A stretch of DNA of 64,000 bases from JAPOXR01 sp965116115 (GTDB taxonomy: Bacteria; Pseudomonadota; Alphaproteobacteria; Rhodobacterales; Rhodobacteraceae), in the NCBI GenBank assembly GCA_965116115.1, contig OZ220486.1, positions 4,650,001-4,714,000 on the forward strand, read 5' to 3'. Below, piece by piece: positions 35,670 to 44,760 of the stretch (the stretch's first letter is position 1; the number at the start of each line of letters is the position of its first letter). A program made the translations under genes and the position numbers. The notes under the pieces were generated by a model. The model was not told the origin of the DNA, ran no database searches, and saw only the letters and a program-made list of their open reading frames with translations.

Positions 35670-36740
35670 ATGACGAAAATATGCGCAGGCCTGGATATAA
35701 GCAAGGACATGATCGATGTGCACGCCGCCGGCGTCGACCGCCGGGTTGAAAACGACCGTGCGGGCTTCCGGGCGATCGACGGGTTTCTGAGAAAACACGC
35801 GGTGCGGCGGGTCGCTGTCGAAGCGACCGGACGGCTGCACCGGGCGGTTCATCAGTCGCTGCACGACAGAGGTTACGAAGTCTGCGTGGTCAACCCCCGC
35901 CAGGCGCGGCGCTTCGCCGAAGCGACCGGTCAGCCAGTGAAAACCGACAAGACGGATGCGAGGATGCTCGCCGCTTTCGCGGCGGCTTTCGCCGATCTCC
36001 CGGCGACCGAGCCGAAATCCGCGTTTCTTGACGGTCTCAATGACCTCATGGTCGCCCGTGCGCAAGCGGTTGAGATCATTAAGACAATGCGTCAGTGCCG
36101 CGATGAGATCCGGAAGGCGTCAGCGAAGAAGCCCATGGATAAAATCATCAAAGCCGCCGAGCGGCAGAGGGAAGCTCTCGAAGCTGAGATCGAGAAGCAT
36201 ATCAAGAGCGATCCCGGTCAGGCCCGCGCTTACCGCATCCTGATGTCCGTTCCCGGCATCGGACCGGTCACGGCCGCCGCTCTGCTCGGCTGGCTGCCGG
36301 AACTCGGGCAGCTCGACAGCCGGCAGGCCGCGGCTCTCGCCGGAACCGCGCCGTTCGCCCGCGACAGCGGCGCGAAGAAAGGCGTCCGGCGCATCCGCGG
36401 CGGACGCTTCCGCCCGAGGCGGGCCCTCTGCATGGCGGCTTTGACGGCTGTGCGGTTCAATAAAGATATGTCCGCATTCTATGACCGGCTCACCGAGCGG
36501 GGGAAATGTCATAAGGTCGCCCTTGTCGCCGTCATGCGTAAGCTGGCGGTCCTGGCGAACACGCTGCTGCGCGAGCGGCGCGTCTGGGAAAAACACGGCC
36601 CCGTCCGCGTCCGCACGGCCGAGCTGCCCTCCGGACCGGCCGATTCGGCAGCCCGCGGCGGCGGCGCCGGCCTCCTGAACGGGCGGATGCTCTGTGGAAA
36701 AAATGTGCAAAAGCTGTGGGAAAAAGGAAACAAGGGCTGA
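35670..36740 (+). CDS. IS110-family transposase (DEDD recombinase)
   Basis: 356 residues. The RuvC-like N-terminal domain shows the DEDD acidic residues: CAGLDISKD, VAVEATGRLH and KTDKTDARMLAAF. A coiled-coil region spans about 140-190. The C-terminal Transposase_20 domain has MSVPGIGPVTAAALL, GTAPFARDSGAKKGVR with the conserved Ser, RGGRFRPRRALCMAAL and RLTERGKCHKVALVAVMRKL. Full length and uninterrupted, so this copy may be active. It lies within the dead ISNCY-type gene. Confidence 0.94.
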   Translation: MTKICAGLDISKDMIDVHAAGVDRRVENDRAGFRAIDGFLRKHAVRRVAVEATGRLHRAVHQSLHDRGYEVCVVNPRQARRFAEATGQPVKTDKTDARMLAAFAAAFADLPATEPKSAFLDGLNDLMVARAQAVEIIKTMRQCRDEIRKASAKKPMDKIIKAAERQREALEAEIEKHIKSDPGQARAYRILMSVPGIGPVTAAALLGWLPELGQLDSRQAAALAGTAPFARDSGAKKGVRRIRGGRFRPRRALCMAALTAVRFNKDMSAFYDRLTERGKCHKVALVAVMRKLAVLANTLLRERRVWEKHGPVRVRTAELPSGPADSAARGGGAGLLNGRMLCGKNVQKLWEKGNKG

Positions 36741-38593
36741 ATTTCCTTCCGAAACGCCCTTGAATTTGAACATGGATGCTGCGGTTTTGCCGCCGCCTCG
36801 TCGCGAAGACGGCTGAGACTTTTTCAGCCTTGACAGCGGCCGGAGCCGGCGCGCTGAAACTGTGCTTGATCGACAGTTATCTGAGGCACGCCGAGCGACA
36901 GATCGACCAGGTCAGCCGCCGCCTGCTCCGGGGGGAGGTCATACCGCAGAACGAGAAGGTGTTCTCGATTTTCGAGCCGAATGCGCGCTGGATCACTGAG
37001 GGAAAGGCCGGCTCTCCCGCAGCGCTGGGAGTTCCGACGGCTGTCGTCGAGGATCAGTGCTGGTTTATAACTGCCATGAGATCATGCAGGAAGGTTCCGA
37101 TGTCTGCCATGCCGTTCCGGTCGTCGGGGCGGCGCAGGAGCGGTTTCCGGAACTCCGGGCCTGCAGTTTCGACCGCGGCTTTCACAGCCCGGAGAACCGC
37201 CGGGACCTGGATGCGATGCTTGATCTGAACGCGCTGCCGAAGAAGGGGTATCTTTCGAAGGCGGAGCGGGAGCGGCAGTCGGAACCCGGCTTCGCCGAGG
37301 CCCGCCGTCAGCATCCGGCGGTCGAATCGGCGATCAATCACCTTGAGCATCGCGGTCTCGACCGGGTGCGGAGCCATGGCCGCGACGGCTTCGCCCGCAC
37401 CGCAGCCCTCGCGGCGCTCGCCGCGAACTGCTGCCGGCTCGGAAGGCTTCTGCGGAAAAGACGGCAGATGCGGAGCGGGAAGCGATTGCGACGACGAGCC
37501 GCCTGACCCCCCCTTCATCGAAATAACGGCTTTCTCCCGGGTCTCTGAACCCGGGAGCGGTCAGCCGTGCTCCGGCGGCCCGCAAACTCTATGTCAGCAA
37601 TTAATTTCCGCCGTCCGGCATGCTTCAGAGCCCGGATCCGCCGCCGGATAGCGGCCCGGAAGCGCCGAGCCGCCGCCGGACGCCGCCGAAAACAGGGGTT
37701 TTCTGGCAGACACTATCTACGCGGCTTCCTTGAGCCGGTCAAGCCGATCCTTCAAAGAAACGCTCAATGACATTGCGTGTTGCACAGGCGGCTTTATCCG
37801 GCGGCCGCTGCCGCCTGTGGTTCGACTTTGACGGAATGACGGCCCGGCAGCCAGCTTCAAGACTGTCAAGAAGGGCCGCCGCCTCGGCGCGGTCGGCGGC
37901 CTGCCCCGGCGGCAGGCGCATGCGGCGCAGCCCGCCCTTGCCGTCGACCATGGCATGGATCTTCGCAGGCTGTCCGCCCCGGGAACGCCCGATCTCCTGC
38001 GGCTCGCCATCCTTGCGCCACCCGGCGGCATGGCGGTGAGCGCGGACTGATGACGAGTCGATCATCCGGCTCCGCAACGCCGGATCGCCGTCGTCTTTTT
38101 CGTCCGCTTCTTAAAGTTGTTGAAGGTCATCAAGATCTTCTGTCAGCGACCCGACTTGCTCCAGCGGTTAAAGCGGTTGTGACAGGTCGTGTAAGGCCCG
38201 TAGCGCTCGGGCAGATCCCGCCACGGCATGCCGGTGCGCAGCACGAAGAATATACCAGCTGTTACCTTACGGTCGTCCTTGCGCGAAGGCCCCGGCAGGC
38301 CTTTCGGCATCACAGGCTCCATCCGCTGCCATTGTTCGTGCGACATGTCATGCCGGCTGCCGATCATTTCAAATCTCCTTTGAGCATTCTCACCGCTGGT
38401 AGCGCTGCACTGTGCCGAAACCGGCCCGGCATGTCAAATAGTTGGGTACACAATCTGGGAAGCGGATCAGTTGGCCGCAGGCGGTTATTGAGATGTCTGC
38501 CGAAAGCGGATTCCGCAAAACAGCAGTATTTTTCCACCAGCCCCGCCGCTAGTAGTCGGTTATTGTTGAATTGACAGCTACCGGGAGTGCAGT

Positions 38594-39187
38594 TCAGTAT
38601 GCGCATCCTCGGCTGCGAACCGCTGTTTGACCGGCAGCCGGGCCCGCATTGCGTGTTTTCCACAATGCCGAAACCTCGCGGCGGAGCGTCTCCCGGTCGG
38701 GGATGCGTCGAGATGGGCATTGACGGCTCAGCACGCTGATTCCACTTTTGGCGATGTTCAGCCGGATGCCGTGTTTCGGCGCATGATGAACCTCGAAACG
38801 CCGGCAGAGCCTGCCGACCTGCTCCGGCGGAAAAACGCAGCAAAGATTCGACAGCTCATGCGTGTTAAGGTTGTCCAAGGACGTCACGATATTTTGCCGG
38901 GGAAGCAGACATCGGCGACGTCCCTGAGGAGCCCGGCGAAATCTTTCTTTGTTCGGCGGTCGGTGATCTTGACATGCCCTGGTCTGAAAGCGGCGCATGC
39001 ACCATGAACAGATTAGCCGTCCCGTTGCGCTCGTATCCGCACTCGAAGTGCGGCAGCCGCTCTTCCGGTCCTCATCCGTGAGGAGAAGAACATGCGCCCG
39101 CCGCCGTTCGGCCGAACCCCGGCCGGATGAGACGATCTCCGCTGATTCAGCCCTTTCATAATCTTCGAGCCGCACATGCTGTATCTT
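38594..39187 (-). pseudogene. IS630-family transposase remnant
   Basis: The N-terminal part reads KIQHVRLEDYERAESAEIVSS and RRRAHVLLLTDED. After internal loss of most of the catalytic core, the C-terminal part resumes: LNTHELSNLCCVFPPEQ, RFEVHHAPKHGI and VLSRQCPSRRIPDRETLRRE, the region holding the last acidic residue in intact IS630 proteins. MITE B copy 2 abuts its 5' end. The stretch 38410-38593 between it and the IS5 start holds no gene. Confidence 0.75.
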
Positions 39188-39532
39188 CAGACTTCCTGAC
39201 CTGACGCATGGTTATCTGACCCGTTTTTCGGGTTCCGAGCGCCTGCGATCTGACAGACGAAGCGGAGACCGCTGCCCGGACATAGGGTTCCGGACCGGCT
39301 GAGTCAGTCAAGCAGCGGCATGACAGACTTATCGGGAGAAAGTCCGCTGATCGGGACGGTTTCGACGGGTGCCAAGGGAAGAGACAGCATCGGATCCGCC
39401 TTTTCATAGATCATCTATTCAATATTCATGAAAGCCCTTCAGTTAAGTGAGAAAAACCGCTGAAAAGCAGAAAAACATGGAGTTTCTGAGACTCTTCCCG
39501 GCACTGAAGAGGAGATCAGGTCAGGAAGTCTG
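39188..39532. repeat. MITE family B, copy 2
   Basis: 345 bp, inverted relative to copy 1, same terminal repeats CAGACTTCCTGACCTGA, 5-bp target duplication ATCTT (39183-39187 and 39533-39537). Inserted at the 5' end of the IS630-like remnant. Confidence 0.92.
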
Positions 39533-39537
39533 ATCTT

Positions 39538-39835
39538 ACGTCCGATCTGTTCCTGTCAGTTCGTCATCGCTTTCCGCCGCTTGAATCTCTGTCGGCGTTA
39601 AGCAGGCCGCAGCCGCTGGATTCCTGACCAGATCCGGCTGGAATGCCCGACCGGCAGCATTCTCGAAAGAAAGGCTGCATCCGGGAATCAGACCGCCGCT
39701 GTGTCAGACTACTGACCAGACGCCGGTCTGATCGCGGCAAAGTGATTGCCAACAAACCTTGGAACGGCCAGTGTTCCTTAGGTTCGAGCTAACACCTTAA
39801 CACGGAGGCTCCGATCCGACGTCGAGACGGTGCCA
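39538..39835. other. spacer, no gene seen
   Basis: About 300 bp right of MITE B copy 2. No coding frame or repeat is recognised. Confidence 0.5.
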
Positions 39836-40336
39836 TCATAGATTGGTGTCAACTTCCCCGGCCCGAGTCGCTAGCGCATCGGAGACCTTTTGGTATGCGG
39901 GTTCAACCCAATCGGAGTTCCAAAACCAAAGGTAGATGCCCCGGTCGATCTCATGTTGCGTGACGCGGGTGCCGCCTTCGACCGGCTCCAGAATCCACTG
40001 GTGGTCGGCGGTGAGGATACCGGGGATGCCGAGGTATTGCCGCAGCTCCCGACCCTCGGCCAAAGTCTTTACCGTGGCCGTCATCTCGGTGATCGAACCG
40101 TCAGGGAAACGGACCGAGCTGGTCACCTTCTCGCCTTCGGTATAAGCCCCATCCACCGCGACGAAGACCGGGTTCCAATCGGGGTAAGCCTCGGTGTTCA
40201 TCAGCACTGCCCAGACGTCCTCGGGCGGCGCGGGGATGAAGACCTCCACATGGAAGGTCTTCTTGGTAAATATGGCTGCCGCGGTCAGAAGAACCAGCAG
40301 CGGCGGTACAGTCCATTTCAGTATGGTCACTATCAT
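39836..40336 (-). CDS. SRPBCC-fold protein with N-terminal membrane anchor
   Basis: 166 residues. A hydrophobic segment at residues 3-22 (TILKWTVPPLLVLLTAAAIF) should anchor it in the membrane. The rest is a START/SRPBCC ligand-binding fold of the polyketide-cyclase/AHSA1 type: VEVFIPAPPEDVWAVLMNTE, YPDWNPVF, GEKVTSSVRFPDG and VEGGTRVTQHEIDRG. Function cannot be narrowed further. It follows the truncated reading frame at 40352 by 15 bp on the same strand. Confidence 0.85.
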   Translation of the reverse strand: MIVTILKWTVPPLLVLLTAAAIFTKKTFHVEVFIPAPPEDVWAVLMNTEAYPDWNPVFVAVDGAYTEGEKVTSSVRFPDGSITEMTATVKTLAEGRELRQYLGIPGILTADHQWILEPVEGGTRVTQHEIDRGIYLWFWNSDWVEPAYQKVSDALATRAGEVDTNL

Positions 40337-40351
40337 CGTGAACGGTTTCCC

Positions 40352-40525
40352 TCAATTCACATGCCCGTTGAACCAAGACACCATATCGTCTGGGTTCTTT
40401 GCCATATCAGCATAGCCCGCCAGGCGGCTTTCTTCGTTCTCGATCCAGACCATTTCTTTTTCAAAGTCCATATAGTCGTAAGCCGTGTTCACATAGCCCA
40501 TGCCGGCCACCGGTTCATTCACGTT
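40352..40525 (-). pseudogene. C-terminal fragment of an unidentified gene
   Basis: A short minus-strand frame reads VNEPVAGMGYVNTAYDYMDF, then EKEMVWIENEES and MAKNPDDMVSWFNGHVN, ending just before the SRPBCC gene. It has coding character but no domain that I recognise. The only in-frame start candidate is a GTG without a ribosome site, and the frame closes upstream at about 40570, so it is probably the truncated end of a former upstream partner. Confidence 0.5.
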
Positions 40526-40688
40526 CTGGAATTGACCAAAAACGAAGAATTTATGAACATGTGCAGCGACTCGACATCAGATGAGTCAAGTTCCGGACGG
40601 ACGCGCAAGGTTCCGTTGCCGCTCCCGCCGCCGCGCGGCTTGCAAGGAACGCGGTGCCGGACGCGCGCCGTCAGACCCGGCGGGCGCG

Positions 40689-42908
40689 TCAGCCGACGAA
40701 GTCGAAATCGGCCTCGGTCAGTTGCGACGCCTGGATCCCCTCCACGGTGACAGTCCCCAAGGACCAGGTGATGACGGCGCCGCTGTCGGACTGCCGGATC
40801 ACGAGGTCGTCGAAGTCGAGCTCCGAGTCGACCGTGTAGAAGTCGATGCGGTCTATTCCGTCCTCGAAGTCGAGTATCGTGTCGTCGCCGCCCTTCGTGA
40901 ATCCGAACGAGTTGTGGCCTGCGCGGCCCTGGAGCGTGTCGTCGCCCATGCCGTTTTCGAGTATCTGCCAGTCGGGCAGGCCGTGGAAGTTGAAATCGGC
41001 CTCGGTCAGTTGCGACGCCTGGACCCCCTCCAGGGTGATGGTCCCCAAGGACCAGTTGATGGCAGCGCCGCTGTCGGACTGCCAGATCTCGAGGTCGTCG
41101 AAGCCGAGTTCCCCGTCGACCGAGTGGAATACGAGGCGGTCTATTCCGTCCTCGAAGTCGAGTATCGTGTCGTCGCTGCCGTCCTTGAATCCCCACTCTC
41201 TGTAGTAACCCTTCGTGAAGAAACCGAACTCGTCGCGGCCCTCCCCGCCCCGAAGCGTGTCAACCCCCAAACCGCCCGAGAGGAAATCGTTGCCTCTGCC
41301 GCCTTCCAGCGTGTCGTCGCCGTCACGACCGGTCAGAAAGTCGTGGCCCTCCCCGCCCCAGAGCTCATCGTCGCCCGAATTGCCGCGGAGAAGGTCGTTA
41401 CCCCCGCCGCCATGGATTATGTCATCGCCTTTTCGACCGTAGAGCTTGTCGTCACCCGAGCCGCCGTAGATCGTGTCGTCGCATGCGGTGCCAAAGAGCC
41501 AATCGCGGCCCGCGCCGCCATGAATCGTCTCGCCGCAGGCTTCAACGTCCAGCGGATCATCGCCCGAAGCGCCCGGGATCGTGTCCTCGCCGCCGTTGTT
41601 GCCGGCATTCGGGTCGCCGCCGTCGTTGCCGGCATTCGGGTCGCCGCCGTCGTTGCCGGCATTCGGGTCGCCGCCGTCGTTGTCGTCGTCGCTCGTGCCG
41701 GCGCCGTAAGCGACCTTTTCGTGATCACCGCCGCCGGCAGGCAGGATGAAGTCGTCCTCACTGAGGGAGTCCGCCGACACGCCCGACAGCCGGATCGTGT
41801 CGCCGTCACCGCTGTAGCGAATGACGGTATCGGCGCCGTCCTGTTCGATGACCAGCCCCGCAAACCCGCCGGGCACGCCATCCAGGCGGATCCTGTCGCC
41901 GTCCCCGAAGTCAGTGACCGTGTCGGCGCCGTCTCCCGCCGCGAACACGAAGGTGTCGGCGCCGCGCCCGCCAGTCAGCGTGTCGTCGCCGGTACCGCCG
42001 GTCAGCGTGTCTGTGCCCCTGCCGCCCCGCAGCGTGTCGCCGCCCGCGCCGCCGTCCAGCGTGTCCGCGCCCTTGCGGCCTCTCAGGAGATCGCCGCCTT
42101 CGCCGCCGGTCAGCGTGTCCGCGCCCTTGCCGCCCCTCAGCGTCTTGCCGTCGGCGGACCCGCCGCTCAAGGCGTCGTCGTCGCCGTCATCGTTGCCGTC
42201 CGGCGGCGCGCCCTGCGCAAGGTCGTCCTGCGAAACGGTATCCTCGCCGCCGCCCTCCGGCGGGGCTGCCTCGACGGGAAGGAACCGGAAGTCGTCCGCG
42301 CTGAGGGAGGCCGCCGACACGCCCGACAGCCGGATGGTGTCGCCGTCGCCGTAGCGGATGACGGCATGGGAGCCGTCCTGCTCGATCGCCAGATCCCCGA
42401 AACCGCCGGACACGCCGGCAATCTCGATCCTGTCGCCGGCCTCGAAATCGGTGATCTTGTCGGCTCCGTCCCCCGCCGCGAACGCAAAGATGTCATGGCC
42501 ATGGCCGCCATAGAGCGTGTCATTGCCCGTGCCGCCTGTCAGCCTGTCGGCTCCCTGGCCGCCGAACAGGGTATCGTCGCCCGAACCGCCCTCGAGAGTG
42601 TCGTCCCCGTCGCCGCCATACAGCGTGTCATCGCCCGTGCCGCCATACAGTGCATCGTCGCCCGCGCCGCCGTCCAGCACATCGGCGCCGTCGCCGCCGT
42701 CCAGCGTGTCATCGTCCGAGCTGCCGGGATTCATGGCGAGAAAGTTCGCGTCGGCTGCCGGGCTTGCGGTTCCGCCGGTCAGCACATCGTCGCCGGCGCC
42801 GCCTGTCAGCGTGTCGTTCCCAATGCCGCCTGTCAGCGTGTCGCCGCCGAGGCCGCCGGCCAGCGTGTCGTTCCCAATGCCGCCGGTCCGGGAAATATCC
42901 TGTGTCAT
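40689..42908 (-). CDS. RTX-type (hemolysin-like) calcium-binding repeat protein
   Basis: About 739 residues made almost wholly of GGxGxDxLx nonapeptides (for example GGAGDDVLTGG, GGDGDDTLEGG). They bind Ca2+ and form beta-rolls after secretion. RTX blocks alternate with four DTI-like domains, each with D-F-x-x-GD or D-G-I-D and an S-x-L-T/S-x-D-DF ending (for example TDFEAGDRIEI, LSADDFRF). A low-complexity linker sits mid-protein. No catalytic domain is seen, and there is no N-terminal signal peptide, as expected of type I secretion substrates; no ABC/MFP exporter is nearby. ATG 42908 is preferred; GTG 42911 is directly upstream. Confidence 0.9.
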   Translation of the reverse strand: MTQDISRTGGIGNDTLAGGLGGDTLTGGIGNDTLTGGAGDDVLTGGTASPAADANFLAMNPGSSDDDTLDGGDGADVLDGGAGDDALYGGTGDDTLYGGDGDDTLEGGSGDDTLFGGQGADRLTGGTGNDTLYGGHGHDIFAFAAGDGADKITDFEAGDRIEIAGVSGGFGDLAIEQDGSHAVIRYGDGDTIRLSGVSAASLSADDFRFLPVEAAPPEGGGEDTVSQDDLAQGAPPDGNDDGDDDALSGGSADGKTLRGGKGADTLTGGEGGDLLRGRKGADTLDGGAGGDTLRGGRGTDTLTGGTGDDTLTGGRGADTFVFAAGDGADTVTDFGDGDRIRLDGVPGGFAGLVIEQDGADTVIRYSGDGDTIRLSGVSADSLSEDDFILPAGGGDHEKVAYGAGTSDDDNDGGDPNAGNDGGDPNAGNDGGDPNAGNNGGEDTIPGASGDDPLDVEACGETIHGGAGRDWLFGTACDDTIYGGSGDDKLYGRKGDDIIHGGGGNDLLRGNSGDDELWGGEGHDFLTGRDGDDTLEGGRGNDFLSGGLGVDTLRGGEGRDEFGFFTKGYYREWGFKDGSDDTILDFEDGIDRLVFHSVDGELGFDDLEIWQSDSGAAINWSLGTITLEGVQASQLTEADFNFHGLPDWQILENGMGDDTLQGRAGHNSFGFTKGGDDTILDFEDGIDRIDFYTVDSELDFDDLVIRQSDSGAVITWSLGTVTVEGIQASQLTEADFDFVG
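41598..41678. repeat. three perfect 27-bp tandem repeats in the RTX gene
   Basis: Units 41598-41624, 41625-41651 and 41652-41678 are identical and encode NDGGDPNAG three times on the minus strand; a diverged fourth unit follows each side. In-frame (27 = 9 codons), so copy number can change without breaking the gene. Confidence 0.9.
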
Positions 42909-42911
42909 CAC

Positions 42912-43204
42912 GTTCTTCTCTCAATGGCTCAATAGAAGGGGCTCCGTAAAGCATCCCGGGCCGTAAGGCGGTTCCGCCCGCCAAGGCGCCGACCCGCGGA
43001 GCGCATCCTACCCGGCGCTCCCGGCCGTTGCAACCGAATTCGGGCGGCCGCCAGGCGCGGGGCGTCATCAACAGACTCCGGAGATCTGATGCCGGCGGCC
43101 GCGGATAAGAACCGATAAGCCCCTCTCGGCGGAGATCGCCTCTTGCGGCACGAGGCTCCGGCTCAGGGACCGGGCTGCGGAGGGAGGCTCTGATACCGGT
43201 TCCA
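42912..43204. other. spacer upstream of the RTX gene
   Basis: About 290 bp, no gene. It should contain the leftward RTX promoter; the right end runs into an IS66 fossil. Confidence 0.5.
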
Positions 43205-43800
43205 ATCAACGGCCGGCGGCATTGCCGGTCGTTCCGCCGGTTCCGGGGAAGGAGTTCGCCGAGACGGCCCTGCGGGATGTCGGCGGGCCAAGCTCAGGGA
43301 CCGACATCGTTGAGCCCGGCGGCGCCGATGAGGGTGCGCATGGCCGCGGCGCACCGCGAGGCGTCGCTCGGCGGTCTCGCCGTTGATCCCGCGCTCGATG
43401 TCGAACAACGCATCGATCCGCTTCACGGCCTCCATCGCCGGCGGCGGGATCGGCGGCGCGCGCTTGCCGCGTCTCTTGCCGGCCGCCATGTCGGCGAGTT
43501 CGTCGAATTTGCGCCTGGCGTGTGCGAAGCAGGCAGTTTCGGTCACGGGCCCCGGTGATCGGCCGGGATCGCAGAGCCGGTTGTATCCGGCAAAGGCATC
43601 GGCCTGCAGGATGTCGGCGCAGCTCCGCAAGCGTTCGATAGGATGATCGCCCGAGCGGTTCCGCGTGCAGCGGAACAGGGCCGCGGCGGGTCCGGCCCGC
43701 CGAACGGCTTGTCGTCGCGGACATAGACCCAGGCCCGCCCGGTATTGGTCTTGCCCCTGGCCGCCGCCGTTCCGCACGAAGAGCCGCCGCCGGACGGCAG
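43205..43800 (-). pseudogene. IS66-family transposase (TnpC) remnant
   Basis: In two minus-strand frames: GKTNTGRAWVYVRDDKPFGG, then CADILQADAFAGYNRLCDPG, CFAHARRKFDELADMA and RIDALFDIERGINGETAERR. These are the catalytic-core and His/Arg-rich segments of IS66 TnpC proteins. Frameshifted and lacking both ends. Confidence 0.78.
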
Positions 43801-43814
43801 AAAGCGGAAGCGGT

Positions 43815-44122
43815 GCGGGTAACGAAAAAAGCGCAAGCGCAAGGGTTCAACCTCGCCCTGCGGCTGCGGGACCATCGGCAGGACGTCCTGATGTTCACGC
43901 GGAATCCGGCGGCGTCGGCGGCGAATGATCTGGCCGAGCGAGACCTGCGGACGCTGAAAGCGCATCAGAAAGCATACGGCTGATGCCGGGGCGAGCCGGG
44001 TGCCCGGAGCTGTGCGGTGCTGCGGACGCTGATCAAGACCGCCCGCGAACAGGAACAATCCATCCTTGACACGCTTCGGACGGAGCCAGCGGATCTGAAC
44101 TTCCGCCCAGCCGATTCCTGAA
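43815..44122 (+). pseudogene. second IS66-family transposase fragment (C-terminus)
   Basis: The plus strand reads DHRQDVLMFTRNPAASAAND, then LAERDLRTLKAHQK, and after a frameshift LRTLIKTAREQEQSILDTLR. This is the C-terminal Glu-containing region (N-D-L-A-E-R-D-L-R) of IS66 transposases. It lies head to head with the minus-strand IS66 fragment, so two copies were juxtaposed. Confidence 0.78.
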
Positions 44123-44340
44123 GGAGTCCCGCTCCTGAATCCCGTGCTTCCGAAAAATATTTCCATGACCGCCGCTGGCGGATGATCTCGTCTCCGGGAA
44201 CGGTTGCCGGCTACTTGACCACTTACGCTCAGGGTAGAACAGAGAGAGCGCCCTCCCGGCGGCAGAGTTCATCAAGATTGCCGGGTGAATCAACAAGCTT
44301 GTCAACGAAACCACAAACTTTTTTACATTTTCGGATTAAA
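44086..44340. repeat. duplicated segment, copy 1: IS66 end plus fic upstream region
   Basis: Nearly identical by eye to 52798-53049. The first 150 bp appear to be the terminal part of the IS66 element (ACTTGACCACTTACGCTCAG near its end). The rest is the fic leader, with TTTTACATTT-TCGGATT-AAATGTAAAA (44326-44349), an inverted repeat that looks like an operator. Confidence 0.8.
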
Positions 44341-44380
44341 TGTAAAAAATATTGTGTTTCTTTTACATATCAGGCTGAAA

Positions 44381-44760
44381 ATGTAACATCAACCAACAAG
44401 CAAACTGAAGGACTTTCCGCCACCTGTGCATCTGGAGACGCTTCCGGTGCTCAGGGCGCTCGTCGGCGCCAACCGGGCTCTGGCAGAGTTGAAGGGTCAT
44501 GCGCCGACGATCCCCAATCCGGGAATACTCATCGACACCCTGTCACTCCAAGAAGCACAAGCTTCATCGGCAATCGAAAACATAGTCACAACCCAAGATG
44601 ACTTGTTCCAGGCTGATGTGTTTCCGAACGGAATGCACTCCGCGGCGACCAGAGAGGTAGCTCGCTACCGTGATGCCCTCAGGTTGGGATACGACCGGAT
44701 GCGGAATAATGACGGTCTTATCACCAAAAATACATTGATTAACATGTTCCAGACGCTTCT
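44381..44760 (+). pseudogene. fic gene, duplicated copy: nonsense codon 2 and truncated
   Basis: Almost identical to the first 380 bp of the intact fic at 54520. Codon 2 is TAA here where the other copy has CAA, so translation from the normal start stops at once. The frame then continues KLKDFPPPVHLET, SLQEAQASSAIENIVTTQDD (inhibitory motif) and stops being fic-like at 44760, where MITE D begins. The catalytic HPFxDGNGR half is gone. Confidence 0.88.

Larger units (their letters stand above)
35361..36778 (+). mobile_element. IS110-family insertion sequence, apparently complete
   Basis: About 1418 bp from CATATGAATC to CATGGATG, inserted at a CT core dinucleotide (35359-35360 and 36779-36780) in the ISNCY-type transposase gene. 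Removing it with one CT restores that frame exactly. As usual for IS110 there are no long terminal inverted repeats. A 310-bp non-coding region precedes the transposase. End fragments of related copies lie at 34199, 26207 and 55627. Confidence 0.85.
34458..37506 (+). pseudogene. ISNCY-type transposase, interrupted by a MITE and by IS110
   Basis: N-terminus (34458-34516) joins 34728 onward as IETLKIDLKSRDDIENVLRGLQ once the MITE and one TTGAAAAT are removed. The middle (to 35360) has LVNNHELVRAMLGHDD. The C-terminal half resumes at 36781 (REYL then RFCRRLVAKTAETFS when IS110 and one CT are removed) and shows VFSIFEPNARWITEGKAG, VEDQ, LRACSFDRGFHSPENR, LPKKGYLSKAER and QHPAVESAINHLEHRGLDR. A further frameshift lies near 37057. 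The LKSRDDI...RGLQ start and the GFHSP region are characteristic of ISNCY (ISDol1-like) transposases. Confidence 0.82.
34320..37707 (+). mobile_element. ISNCY-type insertion sequence, itself interrupted twice
   Basis: Ends are inverted repeats GTGCCTGCCCAAAAA (left) and, read inward from the right, GTGTCTGCCAGAAAA. A 6-bp direct repeat TATCTA flanks it. Without its two insertions (MITE A at 34517-34719, IS110 at 35361-36778) the element would be about 1.76 kb, carrying one transposase gene. It sits inside an IS256 remnant. Confidence 0.82.
34085..38367 (-). pseudogene. IS5-family transposase gene split by a 3.5-kb stack of other elements
   Basis: The N-terminal part (38367 down to 37750, with one frame change as in the IS427/IS1031 group) contains MSHEQWQRMEPVMP, GIFFVLRTGMPWRDLP, DSSSVRAHRHAAG and RNVIERFF. 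The missing C-terminus, EFRRVATRFDKRTRDFAAAV, lies at 34085-34198 on the same strand. Everything between is inserted: IS110 and IS256 scraps, an ISNCY-type element, a MITE and an intact IS110 element. Confidence 0.82.

Noticed and set aside
41598..41678. Regular 27-bp repeats considered as a CRISPR array
   Set aside because: The units are contiguous with no spacers and stay in frame inside the RTX gene; no cas genes are present.
40581..42935. A 784-codon open frame on the plus strand rich in Ala, Val and Arg
   Set aside because: It is the complement of the RTX repeats; its regularity mirrors the Gly/Asp codons of the real gene.
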